Assembly: GCA_002335605.1 (NCBI GenBank)
Contig: BEDY01000001.1
Coordinates: forward strand, 1,364,001-1,428,000
Reading direction: 5' to 3'
From: Prillingera fragicola
Lineage: Eukaryota > Basidiomycota > Tremellomycetes > Trichosporonales > Trichosporonaceae
Length of the DNA: 64,000 nt
A program made the translations under genes and the position numbers. Every line of letters starts with the position of its first letter. Positions within the stretch are counted from its first letter, which is position 1. The notes under the pieces are model-generated. The model had not been told where the DNA came from. It searched no databases and saw nothing but the letters and a program-made list of their open reading frames with translations. This document shows positions 50,797 through 61,723 of the stretch, piece after piece.

Positions 50797-51993
50797 AGTG
50801 GTGGGTGTAATGCAAGGTATATGTTGGAGGAAGGGGTTGCTTGTGAGCGTGGCGTTCGGTAGTGGTGTTTAAAGAAAGACGAAGGGGACGGAGAAGCGGA
50901 GGGGAGAGAAGAGTGCTGGGGGGCGAGGTAGCACTGAGGGCAAGAGGGTAAAGAGAAGTATAGAGGAAAAAGGATTATGAGATGCACAGCGTTGGTATTT
51001 AAGGTAGGAGGGTCCGAGCTAGTGGCATGGTGGCTGCCAAGCGAGGACATTGCCTAGCGCAAGCTGTCAACAAGGGCAGAATGATCGCAACCGCCCATCA
51101 TAGCCGGAGCTGGAGCCTTCACCAGCAGCCAAGCAAGCCCATGCCCTGGCTCGGCGTAGGAGGAGGCTGGCTGTGTCGCCTCTGCCAAGTCTCACTTCAT
51201 GAACAAGATTTGGTTGCATGTAAAGAACCGAGCTGCTGTACGCGGAGCAGAGGACGAACATTGCATCAGTAGTAGCTTGGACTCGCCACCGGACAACCCT
51301 ACCCTAAGTAAATGATGAATGGAAAGGGGGTCAGGGACCTGTGTTTCCAAGTTGCATTCACAGTAGAACAGTCCACAGGACGTTTGTGGTCGTGAGGCAT
51401 CAGGTCCCAGTGTCCCAGCAACACTCTCCAGCCTCTCCGCAACTACTTACCCTGATTGTGGACATGTGGCACACTAGGTACACTAGCTTGGCTCATGGCC
51501 TATGGAGGTGGGGTTGGCAGGCAGAGACGCCCAGAACGACGTGCAGACGCGAACGAGCTAGTTTAAAAAAACGTCGCGTCGGTTGAGCAAAGTGAAACGT
51601 CATCCAAGACTTGGTGGAGACTTAGTGCCCTTGGCTCCTCTACGATCACCGGTGACTGCTGTGCGCTGTGCACAGGCGCACAGTGTTCAGTATAGCGATA
51701 CTCATTTCCACAGATTGTACATGAATACGCGTCGCGTGTCGTGCATTAATGTCACTGCCTCTGCGTAACGCCACATCTAAATACGGCTGATGTCAGACTT
51801 TTGCCACCCAAACAAGTTGCCGGTCCACCTCCACCACGGCTACACACACCTTGATTCAGGTACCGGAGCCGAAGCCGATGGCGATGGGTGTTGACATGCG
51901 AATGCCCATTGATCCGTTGATCCATCTCCTCTTGCATCTGTCCACTATTCTTGCCTACATTACAAGCTCCATCCCCATTCGAAACCAACCACC
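50797..51993. other. 1.2 kb intergenic between divergent glucanase and amidohydrolase genes
   Basis: Holds both promoters. No gene or RNA supported. Lower GC patches near 50930-51010 belong to the glucanase upstream side. Confidence 0.55.
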
Positions 51994-53430
51994 ATGTCGC
52001 GCGAGGAGCTGCTAGTCGCCGAGCTCACAGGCATTTTTGACCAGACCTTGAGCCAGATTCGCGACAAGCTACAGCCTCCACTGCCTGCCCTGTTCGATGA
52101 TGAGACCCAGGACGCGGTCTTTGATGGCATTGACAAGATTGACAATGACATGTGGGAGCTGAACAAGTTTATCCACGGTGGGTAGTCATCTCTGCCGTGT
52201 GCTGACGATGTCAGAGAACCCAGAACTCATGTTCAAGGAGGTCGAGGCCCACAAGCATCTTGTCGCCGCCATGTGCAAACTTGGCTTCACAGTCACCAAC
52301 CCAAGCTCTCTCCCCACTGTCTTTGTCGCCACCTACACCCACGGGCATGGAGGGCAGACGTTTGCCTTTGACGCCGAGTATGATGCGTTGCCAGACGTGG
52401 GACACGGTATGTGTCTGTCGGTTCCGGACATCCGTCTTCGGCGGAGTCCCCTGGCCACCTGAAATGCATGGCTGATCCTCCAGCATGTGGTCACAACCTC
52501 ATTGCCGTCTCAGCAGTGGCTGCCGCGGCTGGACTGAAAGCCGCGCTTAAGGCCCGTAACGTTAGCGGGACGGTCAAGCTCATTGGGTCACCCGCCGAGG
52601 AGGGTGGAGGCGGCAAAGTGATTCTCCTTAATGAAGGCGTGTACAAAGGTATCGACGCCTGCGTGATGGCCCATCCCGAGGGTGGCATCCCAGAGTACAC
52701 CTTTGACGGCTCGGCCAACGTTGGTGGCCCCGCGTCGCTTGCCCGCTCAGGCTTTGAGATTGAGTTCCACGGCAAGGGAGCTCACGCAGGTGCCGCCCCG
52801 TGGCTGGGAATCAACGCGCTCGACGCAGCCGTACAGGGGTACGCAGCGGTGAGCATGTTGAGGCAGCAGCTCGAGCCCACAATGCGCGTCCACGGCATTA
52901 TTCAGGGATCAGAACGATGGGCGCAGAACATTATTCCCTCGTACGCCAAGGTCTCGTACAGTACTCGCGCATTGTCGATCAAGAAGACCCGGGAGCTGCA
53001 GGAGAAGACTGTCGCATGTTTCGAGGCCGCTGCCAAAGCCACCGGCTGCAAGCACGAGGTGAAAGCTCCAGAAACCGAGGTCTATGCCGAGCTGCGCAAC
53101 AACACGCCGCTCGCCGATGCCTACGCCACCTTCATGACCGACGCGTTTGGCCACAAGATGGAGCGCGACGGTATGACAACCGCAAGCACCGATTTTGGCA
53201 ACGTGACGTATGCTATACCGGCCTTTCATCCTGGGTTTCACATCAAGACTGACGGCATCAACCACACGGCAGAGTTTACTGCTGGCGCCGGTACAAAGGA
53301 CAGCCACGAGCGTACGATGCGCGTTGCCAAGGGCATGGCCATGCTGGGTGCAAAGTTTCTGCAGGACCGCGAGTTTGCGCACGACGTCAAGAAGGCGTTT
53401 GACCACTTTAAAAAACACGGCGAGTACTAG
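51994..53430 (+). CDS. M20-family metallo-amidohydrolase / peptidase (PM20D2-like)
   Basis: Exons 51994-52177, 52215-52406, 52484-53430 give 440 residues. M20D enzymes hydrolyse amide bonds of amino-acid conjugates or dipeptides with a metal-binding site. Seen: FAFDAEYDALPDVGH joined by intron 2 to ACGHN (metal ligands Asp/His/Cys region), SPAEEGGGGKVILLNEGVY (catalytic Glu), VMAHPEG, the dimerisation part FEIEFHGKGAHAGAAPWLGINALDAAV, and ASTDFGNVTYAIPAFHP near the C-terminus. No signal peptide, so likely cytosolic. Actual substrate cannot be told. The stop codon overlaps the first unit of a tandem repeat and the gene is convergent with the XPG-like nuclease gene. Confidence 0.9.
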
Positions 53431-53489
53431 GAGTAGTGGACCATCTGGATATGGATCTAAGGAGTAGTGTGCTGTCTGGATATGGATCT
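53430..53489. repeat. Two-copy tandem repeat after the M20 gene stop codon
   Basis: Units of about 30 bp start GGAGTAGTG and end TCTGGATATGGATCT; the first begins on the last base of the stop codon. Five bases in the middle differ between the copies. Confidence 0.8.
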
Positions 53490-53534
53490 TGGATACAGTT
53501 GAATATGTACAGTGTGACTCACTCTTGCGAACCT

Positions 53535-55667
53535 CTAGAAGTGCCCCTGGACAGAATCCTGAGCATGACTTGGGACAGCCCACCGCTCATCCCAATGCTC
53601 CTCCCACACACCACCGTCTCGCGTCTCCACTTCGTTTCGTCCCCAATCCTCTGTTCCCGTCCAATGTACTCCCCCATCAGCTCTCTCAGGCAGCCTATCG
53701 CTCTCCACCCAGATATTCTGCCTAGGCTCCTTCTCCCCAACCACAACCCCATGCGCCTCTCGCAGCCAATTCCTCACGTCCCGCGCATCGTAATCCCGCT
53801 TGGCCAGATCCACGACCCCACCCAGAGCCGCATCAGGAAGTGGCGGCGGCGTGCCAAACACGTCACGCGCATTGGCCACCAATCGCAGAAACTCGGGCAC
53901 GTCGTCAATCTTCTCTGCCAGCGCCGGGTGCGCAGCGAGGATGGCCTCGATGCTCCCGTGCTGTTTAATGAGCGTGTGGGCCTTGGCTGGGCCGACAGAG
54001 GGGATGCGCGGGGAGGCGTCTGTGCCGAGTAGAATGCAAAAGTCGCGAAACTCTGCGTCCGTCTTAAACTCTGGCAGAGCTTGGCGAAGCGCCGTCGGGT
54101 CTACGAGTTGCAGAGGCATGTTGGATGAGGTCGCGTTACGGATCAGAGGCGCCTATTGTTAGCGCGACACTTACTGCACAAAGGTAACTCACCCCATAGA
54201 CTATCACGTCCGAGTCCTCGGTAGCGACAAAGTCGACCTGGCCCGAGAGGGCAAGTGCAGCACTGAGGCCCTCGGCTTCATAGGGTATCCGCGCGATGAG
54301 AACAGGTACGCCCATGCGCTGCAGCAGGTCACGGCAATTTGAGTGATCGCTGGCGAGGGGTAAGTCCAGCATGCGCGCATAGCTCTCTTGAACCGTCTCA
54401 GCGAGCATGATCAGCGCCGCGAGAGACGTGAGGGCCGCATCGAGGGGATCCGGTGTGCGGCTTGCAGTGGCGATGGGGGTGGTGCGAGAGAGGTCGGGCC
54501 GACCAAACGCCACATCAAACACCTCGCGCTCGGTATCGGTCAAGTCTTGCTGCCTCGCAGTTTCAAAGTAGGATATGGGAGGGGATGGTACAAGAGTACT
54601 CAGCCGAGCGTCAAGCGCTGTAGAGTTTGCGAGATCATTCAAAGCTGCGTCGACCAGCTCCTTGTCTGATCTGCCCGAGGCTCTGCCTGTTGACGAACGC
54701 GAGTCTTCACTATTAGTGACGTCAGAGTCCTCCTCGCCGCACGCTATCCGCCATGATTCCGCCTCCTCGCGTTCCAGAGCCTCCATGAATGGATATGTCG
54801 TGCTTTTCAAGCGCTGCGAATGCGCAGCCGGATTCTCCACCGACGTATCCCCATATTCCTCGTAAAGCGTCGATAGACGGAGAAGATGTGCGGCTGTTCG
54901 CGCAATGACGAGAATCTTTAAAAGGTTTGAGGATTCAAAGGGATCGCCCACGCTTGGCAATGCAGCAGTGAAGGAAGAGGAAGCCGCCTCCTCCACCTGG
55001 GTGGCAAATTGGGCGACGCTGAACTGATATTTCGCCCACGCCTCGAGCACCGCAGTTTGCTCCAACTCGCTGAGTACGCGGAACAGTTCCAATTCCTTTT
55101 CCAGTCCTTGAAGCCGCTTCCCGCGCCGGTCCTCATGCAGCTTCCTGGCGTGTATCCTGGCGCGCGCCTCAAGACGTTTCCGTGCCTGCTGTCAACATTA
55201 TGATCGCCAGCAGCCAAGAATCCGAGAGCAAAGGAAGACTACCCACCTCTGGAGCCTTCCATGGTCGGTCCCCACGCTCATCCCACACTGCTACAGGCTG
55301 CACACCTGCGCGCTGCATCTGCCGAATCAACCTGTCGTCAGCCAAGGCGCGTTGGTGGAGGTGCTCACGAATACCATCCTGCCAGTGTGCTCTTGCTGCG
55401 ATTGTTCTGGTCAGGATCTGCAAAGTGGAAGCGATTTGTAAGAAGAGTAGCATCTCTGCACAGTTAGTTCTGAGAGCACAGAGCAAGGGAAGCCAACAGC
55501 GACGTACACGGCGATACGCTTATTGCGAATTGCTGGTTGATGCCATCGAAGTGGAAACGAAACGAGGACGTGTGGGCTGTGGGGTGTGAGTGAATTATCC
55601 ATATGGTCCAGAGCCATTGAACGTACTGGTTTCGTTTGATCCATCTTGCCAAGTCCTTGACACCCAT
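53535..55667 (-). CDS. XPG/Rad2-family structure-specific nuclease, subgroup uncertain
   Basis: Exons 55667-55627, 55576-55508, 55455-55369, 55331-55247, 55185-54193, 54152-53535 give 630 residues. The first four exons are tiny and were placed by family motifs: start MGVKDLARW, the N-region RIAVDATLLTNRFHF (catalytic Asp rebuilt across intron 2), GWYSLIRQMQRAGVQPVAVWDERGD (in place of the usual VFDG), then the I-region YEAEGLSAALALSGQVDFVATEDSDVIVYGAPLIRN, and the helix-hairpin-helix block FCILLGTDASPRIPSVGPAKA. About 230 residues, partly acidic and Ser-rich, separate N and I regions, as in XPG and some EXO1-like proteins but unlike FEN1. Its assignment to a known subgroup is open. Exon 5 could start three bases earlier. 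Confidence 0.85.
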
Positions 55668-56031
55668 TGCCGGCTGCTCGCTGGTGGACCTTGAGATTGT
55701 CAACAAGACGAGGTGTTCCCTGTAGAGTTGGAGTAGTAGTGGCTGCCGAGAGCAGCAGTGACAGTGTGGGGCTCCGAATTGTGTGACCGCTGTCGTCTTG
55801 TTGGCAATAATATATTGACGGGCGGCGGGTGTTTAGTGAGCTCCCCGCCAGAGTGAATACCGTGCCTGGCGTCTGGTTTGTGCTCCAAGTTCTGCAGCGG
55901 TGGGTAGGACTGCTTCTGGCAGGTCTATGTGCTTTGCTATTACCTGTCAACCATCTCTCTCACCCACCTCTCTCTCTCCACGCAAGCACGCGCTCGTTCA
56001 ACGGCACCGTCGAGCTAGTATCCCTTCATCC
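55668..56031. promoter_or_regulatory. Divergent promoter region of XPG-like nuclease and transporter genes
   Basis: 364 bp with C/T-rich leader (CTCTCTC repeats near 55965) before the transporter ATG. No specific element recognised. Confidence 0.5.
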
Positions 56032-57600
56032 ATGGAGGGCGACCCGCTCCTCTCCAAGATGCCGGCCGAGCCCAGATCTGGTCTCTTTCCAACCGCACAC
56101 AGGTATCTCGTCGGCGTTGGGCTTCTTCTTGCAGTCGTGCTCGTGAGTATTCCAACCACCAACACCACATTCCTTGTACTGACACCCATGCCAGCTTTGG
56201 ACTGCATCCAACTTTATCACCGCCGAGCTGGAGACTGGCGTCGACAAATGGAACAAGCCATTCTTGTGTGTATCTTTGCTCACGCGTGTGCCAAAGTCGC
56301 GTGCAAAGAAGTCGGACGATCAAATCAGTGACTGACTCCCGCAGGATTACCTACCTCAACACGTCGTCGTTTGCGATTTACCTCATCCCAGCACTCATTC
56401 GCTACTACCGAACGGGTACTTTGGCACGCGACAATCCGTGAGTACCTCGTCGCTATCGCCTGTGGTCGCTCGACCATTTTTGCATTTTCCAACGTTATCT
56501 GACCTTGCAGCGCGTCGTCCTACATTTCTCTTCCAGATGAGGACCACTCCCCCGTTGTGACTCGTCGTCCATCGCTAAACCTTACGCGTTCGCGTTCCCC
56601 TTCATCGCCTCGCGTGCCCATGCACGCGACCCTTGAGCCAGACTATGAGGCCACTGTCGGGCGTGCCATTATCGAGGAGCCGTTGCCCAAACTCACGGTC
56701 CGTGAGACGGCAGAGATTGCTGCATGGTGGAGCGCTGTGTGGTTCCTCGCCAACTGGAGTCTGAACGCCGCGCTTGCATGGTCAAGCGTCGCCAGTGTCA
56801 CTATCTTGAGTAGCACGACAAGTGAGTGCAAACGTGGCTGGGCCCTCAAGCATTCTAACACTTTAGGCTTCTTTACACTCACTCTGGGACGGATATTCCA
56901 TGTCGAGGACATTACGCGTGCCAAGCTCTTCTCGGCAGTTGCTAGGTGTGTATCTGTGTGGACCCCGAAGCCTGCGATATCCTTTTGCTAAGCTAACCTT
57001 CGTAGCTTCATTGGCGTTATTCTGGTAACCCGTTCCGACTCCAAGGCGACCACTGCCACTGGCGTTGGCCATCCGATCCTCGGAGACGCGCTGTCAATGC
57101 TTTCGGCTGCATTCTACTCCGTTTACGTGATCCTTCTCAAGGTTCGCCTCGGAGACGAGTCGCGTGCCGACACCCAGCTCATGCTTGGCTTTGCCGGTCT
57201 GTTCAACATCATCTTTCTCATTCCCGTGTTCCCCCTCTTGCACTATCTCGACTGGGAGACGTTCGAGTTCCCACCGACACACGTTGCGTGGGTGATTTGC
57301 GTGATCAACATGGGCATCACATTGAGCTCGGATTACCTCTACGTTCTGGCCATGCTCAAGACTACACCAATGCTTGTCACCATTGGCCTGTCCCTTACTA
57401 TTCCCTTTGCGCTCCTTGGCTCGCTCTTTCTCCCCTCGGGCTCGCCCATTACCATCATGTCGCTCGCTGGCGCCGCGCTCGTGGTGGGCTCGTTTGTCGT
57501 GCTTGGATGGCAGGGCTTGGAGGAAGCCAGTGGTCCAACAGCAGAGGCCGAGGGCGGCTTGCGTGCGGGATCATTGTTGTTGGACCCGCACGACGAGTAG
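56032..57600 (+). CDS. SLC35F-like drug/metabolite-superfamily membrane transporter
   Basis: Exons 56032-56142, 56195-56265, 56345-56437, 56511-56821, 56867-56945, 57006-57600 give 419 residues with about ten hydrophobic helices, the first at YLVGVGLLLAVVLLW (restored across intron 1). The EamA/DMT layout is clear: WWSAVWFLANWSLNAALAWSSVASVTILSSTT, then SFFTLTLGRIF, SFIGVILVTRSDS, and the second repeat from AAFYSVYVILLKVRLG to GAALVVGSFVVLGW. It resembles SLC35F5 and the fungal vacuolar YML018C/THI74 group. A Ser/Pro-rich cytosolic loop (about 92-125) and acidic C-terminus are visible. Substrate is unknown. Exons are short, so the 5' half is easily missed. Confidence 0.88.
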
Positions 57601-57744
57601 ACGGAGAGTGGTTGTAGGTGTAGCCGTGCTCAACGCACGAGAAGACGCCCATTGGTTTTTTGTTGGGCAGTATAGGCTAGATATTAGATGCATCCATAAG
57701 TATTCATTCATCGACGACGACTTGGCATCGCAGCTACGACAGCT

Positions 57745-58083
57745 CTACGACCTTTGCTGCATCCTCTTTTGGACCTCCTCTCGCATGCGAGTGTGCCATC
57801 CGTCGTTGTGCGCAAGGAGACGCACATCAAGCACGCCTCCGTTGAATGCAATCGAGAGAATAAAACACCCAGCGTTCTCAATGTTACGAATGACCTGCCC
57901 AACAGTCTGATCAAGCACGGTTCCAGAGTAGAGCGCCCGCGGCGAAGTCTTGCAATTGACATTGGTGAGGTTGATGGCAACCGCCTGCGGGTCCTCTGGC
58001 CACCAGGTCTTGGGCCGGTCGGGGCCAGTCCATGGCTCAGCATCGACCTCTGCCTGGTTCTCTGGCTTGGTGGCGGTCGACAT
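57745..58083 (-). CDS. Unrecognised 112-residue protein
   Basis: A single open frame from ATG 58083 to the stop at 57745. I do not recognise it. The sequence MSTATKPENQAEVDAEPW continues with WWPEDPQAVAINLTNVNC, GTVLDQTVGQVIRNIENAG and a basic/Gln end VQKRMQQRS. The predicted pattern is alternating strands and helices, without signal peptide or membrane segment. Support for being real: a TATATAA element 76 bp upstream on the same strand, coding-like composition, and convergent placement with the transporter (144 bp). It is divergent from the DNA methyltransferase gene 793 bp away. Confidence 0.6.
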   Translation of the reverse strand: MSTATKPENQAEVDAEPWTGPDRPKTWWPEDPQAVAINLTNVNCKTSPRALYSGTVLDQTVGQVIRNIENAGCFILSIAFNGGVLDVRLLAHNDGWHTRMREEVQKRMQQRS

Positions 58084-58158
58084 TTCGGTCGCGCAGTTCA
58101 ACGCAAATGAACAACTTGCAATGGACAACTTTTGGCGATCGTCGGAGGGTCCACACTG

Positions 58159-58165
58159 TTATATA
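58159..58165 (-). promoter_or_regulatory. TATA box of the 112-residue protein gene
   Basis: TATATAA on the minus strand, 76 bp upstream of its ATG. Confidence 0.5.
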
Positions 58166-58170
58166 CCCCA

Positions 58171-58194
58171 AGTAGCTCAGTAGCTCAGTAGCTC
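58171..58194. repeat. Three tandem copies of AGTAGCTC
   Basis: Exact 8 bp unit repeated three times, just upstream of the TATA element on the minus strand. AGCT cores make each unit partly palindromic. Confidence 0.85.
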
Positions 58195-58875
58195 GCTAGC
58201 ATTGCGCTCTGCGCTCTCGCGCTCTTCCCTCTGTACTCTAGGACCACGCGGTACCATCGATTCATGGACGGTCGCAATTGTCAAAAATGGACGCGTGACG
58301 CACATGATCGCCCTTTTGGCAATCTGGTGTTTTAGAGAGCACAGAACTTGAATTCTTGGCCTTGTCCTGTGCAGCGGATAGAATGCAGATGTGCTGGCTC
58401 AGCAGATCGGCAGGACGTGCAGAATGCTCGCTCGTCCAAACTGTATGGCCCTGCCCAGGGTAAGGTCACGACGTTCAGCTGTCACTGCTGTTACAGATAT
58501 CGCGAGCCGGGGTACATTGCGTATGAGTTCCGTGCCTTCGTTAAAGATTGTCACTTTGCCATTGCCGCACGACAGAATACATCATGATCCTCAGCCATGC
58601 ACCTCACTCTCGAGTCAAAGGTTCGGTAAGTGTTTTGGCCTTATGACCTGATGCTGAGGTGTCTGCACTAAACAAGATGACAACAAACGAATTGCGAGGG
58701 CGTCGGTCTAGTTCGCACGAGGACAGTTCCTCCTGTGACTTTGAGCACTGCTGACCACACTCGCACACGACTCACACGCATGACACTCTCTGACATTCTC
58801 CACCTTCATCATTATTGAACCACAGCTTTCAACTGGCTGCTCCTCGCAGAACTCGCACACTCCCCATAACATATC

Positions 58876-61508
58876 ATGCCGGCTTCCAAGCCCTCAATTC
58901 GTCGACACCGACTGTTCTCTCCCTACGTGCGAAGCCACAACCACCCTGCTGCTCACCCTCGTGCGAGTGCCAGGCGATCACCCCCTCCTCCTACTCTCGA
59001 GACCATCAAGCGAAGCTTCCCTGCGCCAAGTGGAGCGACTCGGCATGCTGACCTCACACCCCTCGACAGGGTGAGGCTCAGTTGCAAGAACAGGGTTGCC
59101 CCGGGCGACGTCGTGGCTGTAGCTAAAGAGAATGGGACACGCGACCTGGCCATCATTCAGAGGCTCTTCGCCGCAACCTTTTCGCCGACCCTCTCCGTCA
59201 CATATGCCCATGTTCACTGCCTGGGTCCCTCTGGTCTGGGGGAGAAGGGCGAGCTGTTTCTCCAGGACCGCAACTGTCGCACCGTGAGAGTGGGGGCTCT
59301 CAGGTGGGTGCCAGAGGCAGGGCGCAGAGTGTGGCGCTTTGTCGCTCACCCGGGAGGTGGAGTCTGTTGTGATCCTCTCCCCGCCGGAAAGCACTACCCA
59401 GGGAGGGACGACATTGGGCGACGTGATCCGTTTGTGACCACAAGTTGTCATGGTTGTTTGGTCCGCGAGGCGAAAAAGAGGACTAAGCGTGTGAGCCACT
59501 CGCTTGAAGGGGGCAGTGTAGACATTGGCACGGAGAAGTACCACACTGGCGACGGTGTGTGGTTCACAGAGCCGTTGGCAGAGGGGGTGCGTCAGACTGT
59601 TAGTGGCCGCCCATGGGCGGCTGGTATCATCGAGGGTATCACAGCCGACTCTCTGTGCGTACGGGTGATGCGCAGGCTGAGTGAGGTGCGTGGCGGGCAT
59701 GGGTTGCCGGTTTCTGAGGTGCGTATAAGCAAGAGGGCCAGCTGATAGCAGCGCGAGCTCTATCTCTCTTCAGAGCGCATTGAGGTACCCTTCAATCAAG
59801 TCATGGGCAAGCCGGCCCTCAACCTCCCGGGTCACCCGCACAACGTTTCGGTCACCACGAGCCTTCCGCGTAAAGCGCAAGCCGTCCGAACATTGCTCAA
59901 GCCCCTCGCTATTCCACCTCTCGGATGTGATAGGTGCCGCCGCAGTCAGGAAGCCGACACTGCTGCTCGGCAAGCATTTCGTCGTCTACGGCTGCCATCG
60001 GCAGACCTCTACGCTGGAGGTGGTGGTAGCGTGTTGGGAACCATGACGCACTTCCAAGTCAAGTATGCGGTAGACTCGGATGGCCCGAGCTGTAACACTC
60101 TGCGAACAAACTTTCCGGGACTCAAGGTGTACGAGGAAGAGGTCGAGCGCTGGGTGCGGAACCAGGCGCCGGCGCACGCTGGACAGGTGTCGATGGTCGT
60201 GGCAGGGCCACCGTGGTATGTGGGTTAGACTATGATCATGATCTGACATCCCAGCCAGGGCTTTTCAGGCGCAAACATGCATTCCCGTCCCGACGATCAT
60301 CGCAACACCGAGCTTTTGACCACACTCGGTGCGGTAGCCGCTGTCCAGCCAGACATAGTGGTCATTGAGAACGTTCCCCGCACTCTGACTTCTCAGAACG
60401 TTCCCCAGGGGGACGTGGAGAATTATGGAATCGCAGTTCTGAACCGTCTGTTGGCAATTGGGTACGACCAAGCTCTGCTTAGACCGCTGCTAACGCTCAG
60501 CTACCAGGTACGAATTGGCGTCCTAGACTCACGCGCATATGGCTCGCCACAAGCACGCCCGCGCCTGTTCATCGTCGCTGTGCGCGCGGGGTTGCATATG
60601 CCCGACTTTCCATCGCCCACCCATTCGACTCCCCTGCCCCGTCCAACCAATATGCCTATCGGCGGGGGGACACATGCGGCTCAGTTTCGGATTCAGTCAC
60701 CACGTACAGAAGTCCCCGGTACAGCGCCATTCCCCGCCGTCACCGCTTGGGACGCCATCTCTGACCTCCCACCATGGAGTTATCGCGAAGCGTGAGTGGC
60801 CGTGAGGGGTATGCTGATGGCAGTGCGCGCGCTGGCGTGGGTTTTGACAAAGTTGGGTTTCTGGGGCCTGAGTTGTATGCCACGGCTCCCAAGACCGATT
60901 TTCAACTGGGGGCGCGTCGCGGTGGAGATGGTCTGGTACGCGATCATTTCACAGGCCGTCGGTCAGAGCGGGAGCTCGAACTGTGAGTTGGTGGTCTGGC
61001 ATGGCTGATGATAGAATTGAAAACGCGCCCCTGGCCACCCAGCGTTATTCAGTGGAAGGTATGAGGTCAGCTTGCACTTGGTAGCTGACGGAGAGGCACA
61101 AGCAGGCGGCTAGGCCCAGCGGAAGGCTTCTTCACCCTGCTCACCAGCTCGCGGCCCGGTGGCAAGTCTTGTTCTCCCATTCACTGGGACGTAAGTTGCT
61201 GTTATGACTAGAGCTGACACGGCAGCAAGATCGCACCTTTTCGGTCGCTGAGCGGAAACGAGCCACAGGATTTCCGGACACATACGAACTCGTAGGCTCT
61301 GCCAAAGATGTGAGTAGCCTGAGTGCGTGTGAGCTGACAAGAGCAGGCAGATCGCATGACTGGCAACGCGGTCAATGTGCATGTGGCGCGAGCCCTGACC
61401 GAGAAGATCAAACAGGATGTCTACTTTGAAGAATGGAATCGGTGGGGGCGCCCCAGCTCGAATGAGTTTTGGAGGAGGTGGCGCCTAGCACATCCTGTGT
61501 CTCGCTAG
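58876..61508 (+). CDS. BAH-domain DNA (cytosine-5) methyltransferase (DIM-2/DNMT1-like)
   Basis: Eight exons: 58876-59718, 59752-60215, 60255-60791, 60824-60982, 61015-61058, 61096-61190, 61226-61309, 61347-61508; 795 residues. It should methylate cytosines in nuclear DNA. N-terminal: BAH-like domain from APGDVVAVAKENGTRDLAIIQ (about 75-140), a CHGC cysteine pair near 191, and a second BAH-like part ending RELYLSSERIEVPF. Catalytic motifs: I DLYAGGGG (366-373), IV GPPCQGFSG with nucleophile Cys436, VI ENV (474-476), VIII QARPR (535-539), IX-like FSVAERKRATGFPDTYEL, X TGNAVNVHVARAL (747 on). Cys436 is split TG|C by intron 2. Introns are 32-39 bp. There is no RFTS-like region. Start 58876 is the first ATG of the frame; upstream exons are possible. 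Confidence 0.85.
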
Positions 61509-61723
61509 GCATCGTTTCCGGCACAGAATGTACCTTGCGTACGGAGTTATGTATTGCTACTCCATGCAGTCGGGCATAATACCTGCTACCTATGCATAGG
61601 TTCGGGTTGCCCCGGACGAAACGAGGTCGCATCAAATTAAATGAATAATTCTCGAACCAAAAAGAAATCAATTACGCGAAAAGGCTGATTGATAAGCAAG
61701 GCTCTCCCAACCAAAATATCTTC
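61509..61723. other. Short gap between methyltransferase gene and tRNA gene
   Basis: Becomes A/T-rich towards the tRNA gene, as is common in Pol III upstream regions. No gene seen. Confidence 0.5.

Larger units (their letters stand above)
58084..58875. promoter_or_regulatory. Divergent upstream region between small unknown gene and DNA methyltransferase gene
   Basis: 792 bp. Carries a TATA element and a three-copy 8 bp repeat near the left side. The right side could hold an upstream exon of the methyltransferase gene (an ATG near 58595 runs in a short open frame to a GTAAGTG donor near 58628), but no homologous block supports this. Confidence 0.45.

Noticed and set aside
55456..55507. Alternative acceptor giving RIAVTNCAEML in the XPG-like protein
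   Set aside because: It destroys the conserved catalytic Asp, while the next CAG gives RIAVDATLLTNRF, the expected N-region.
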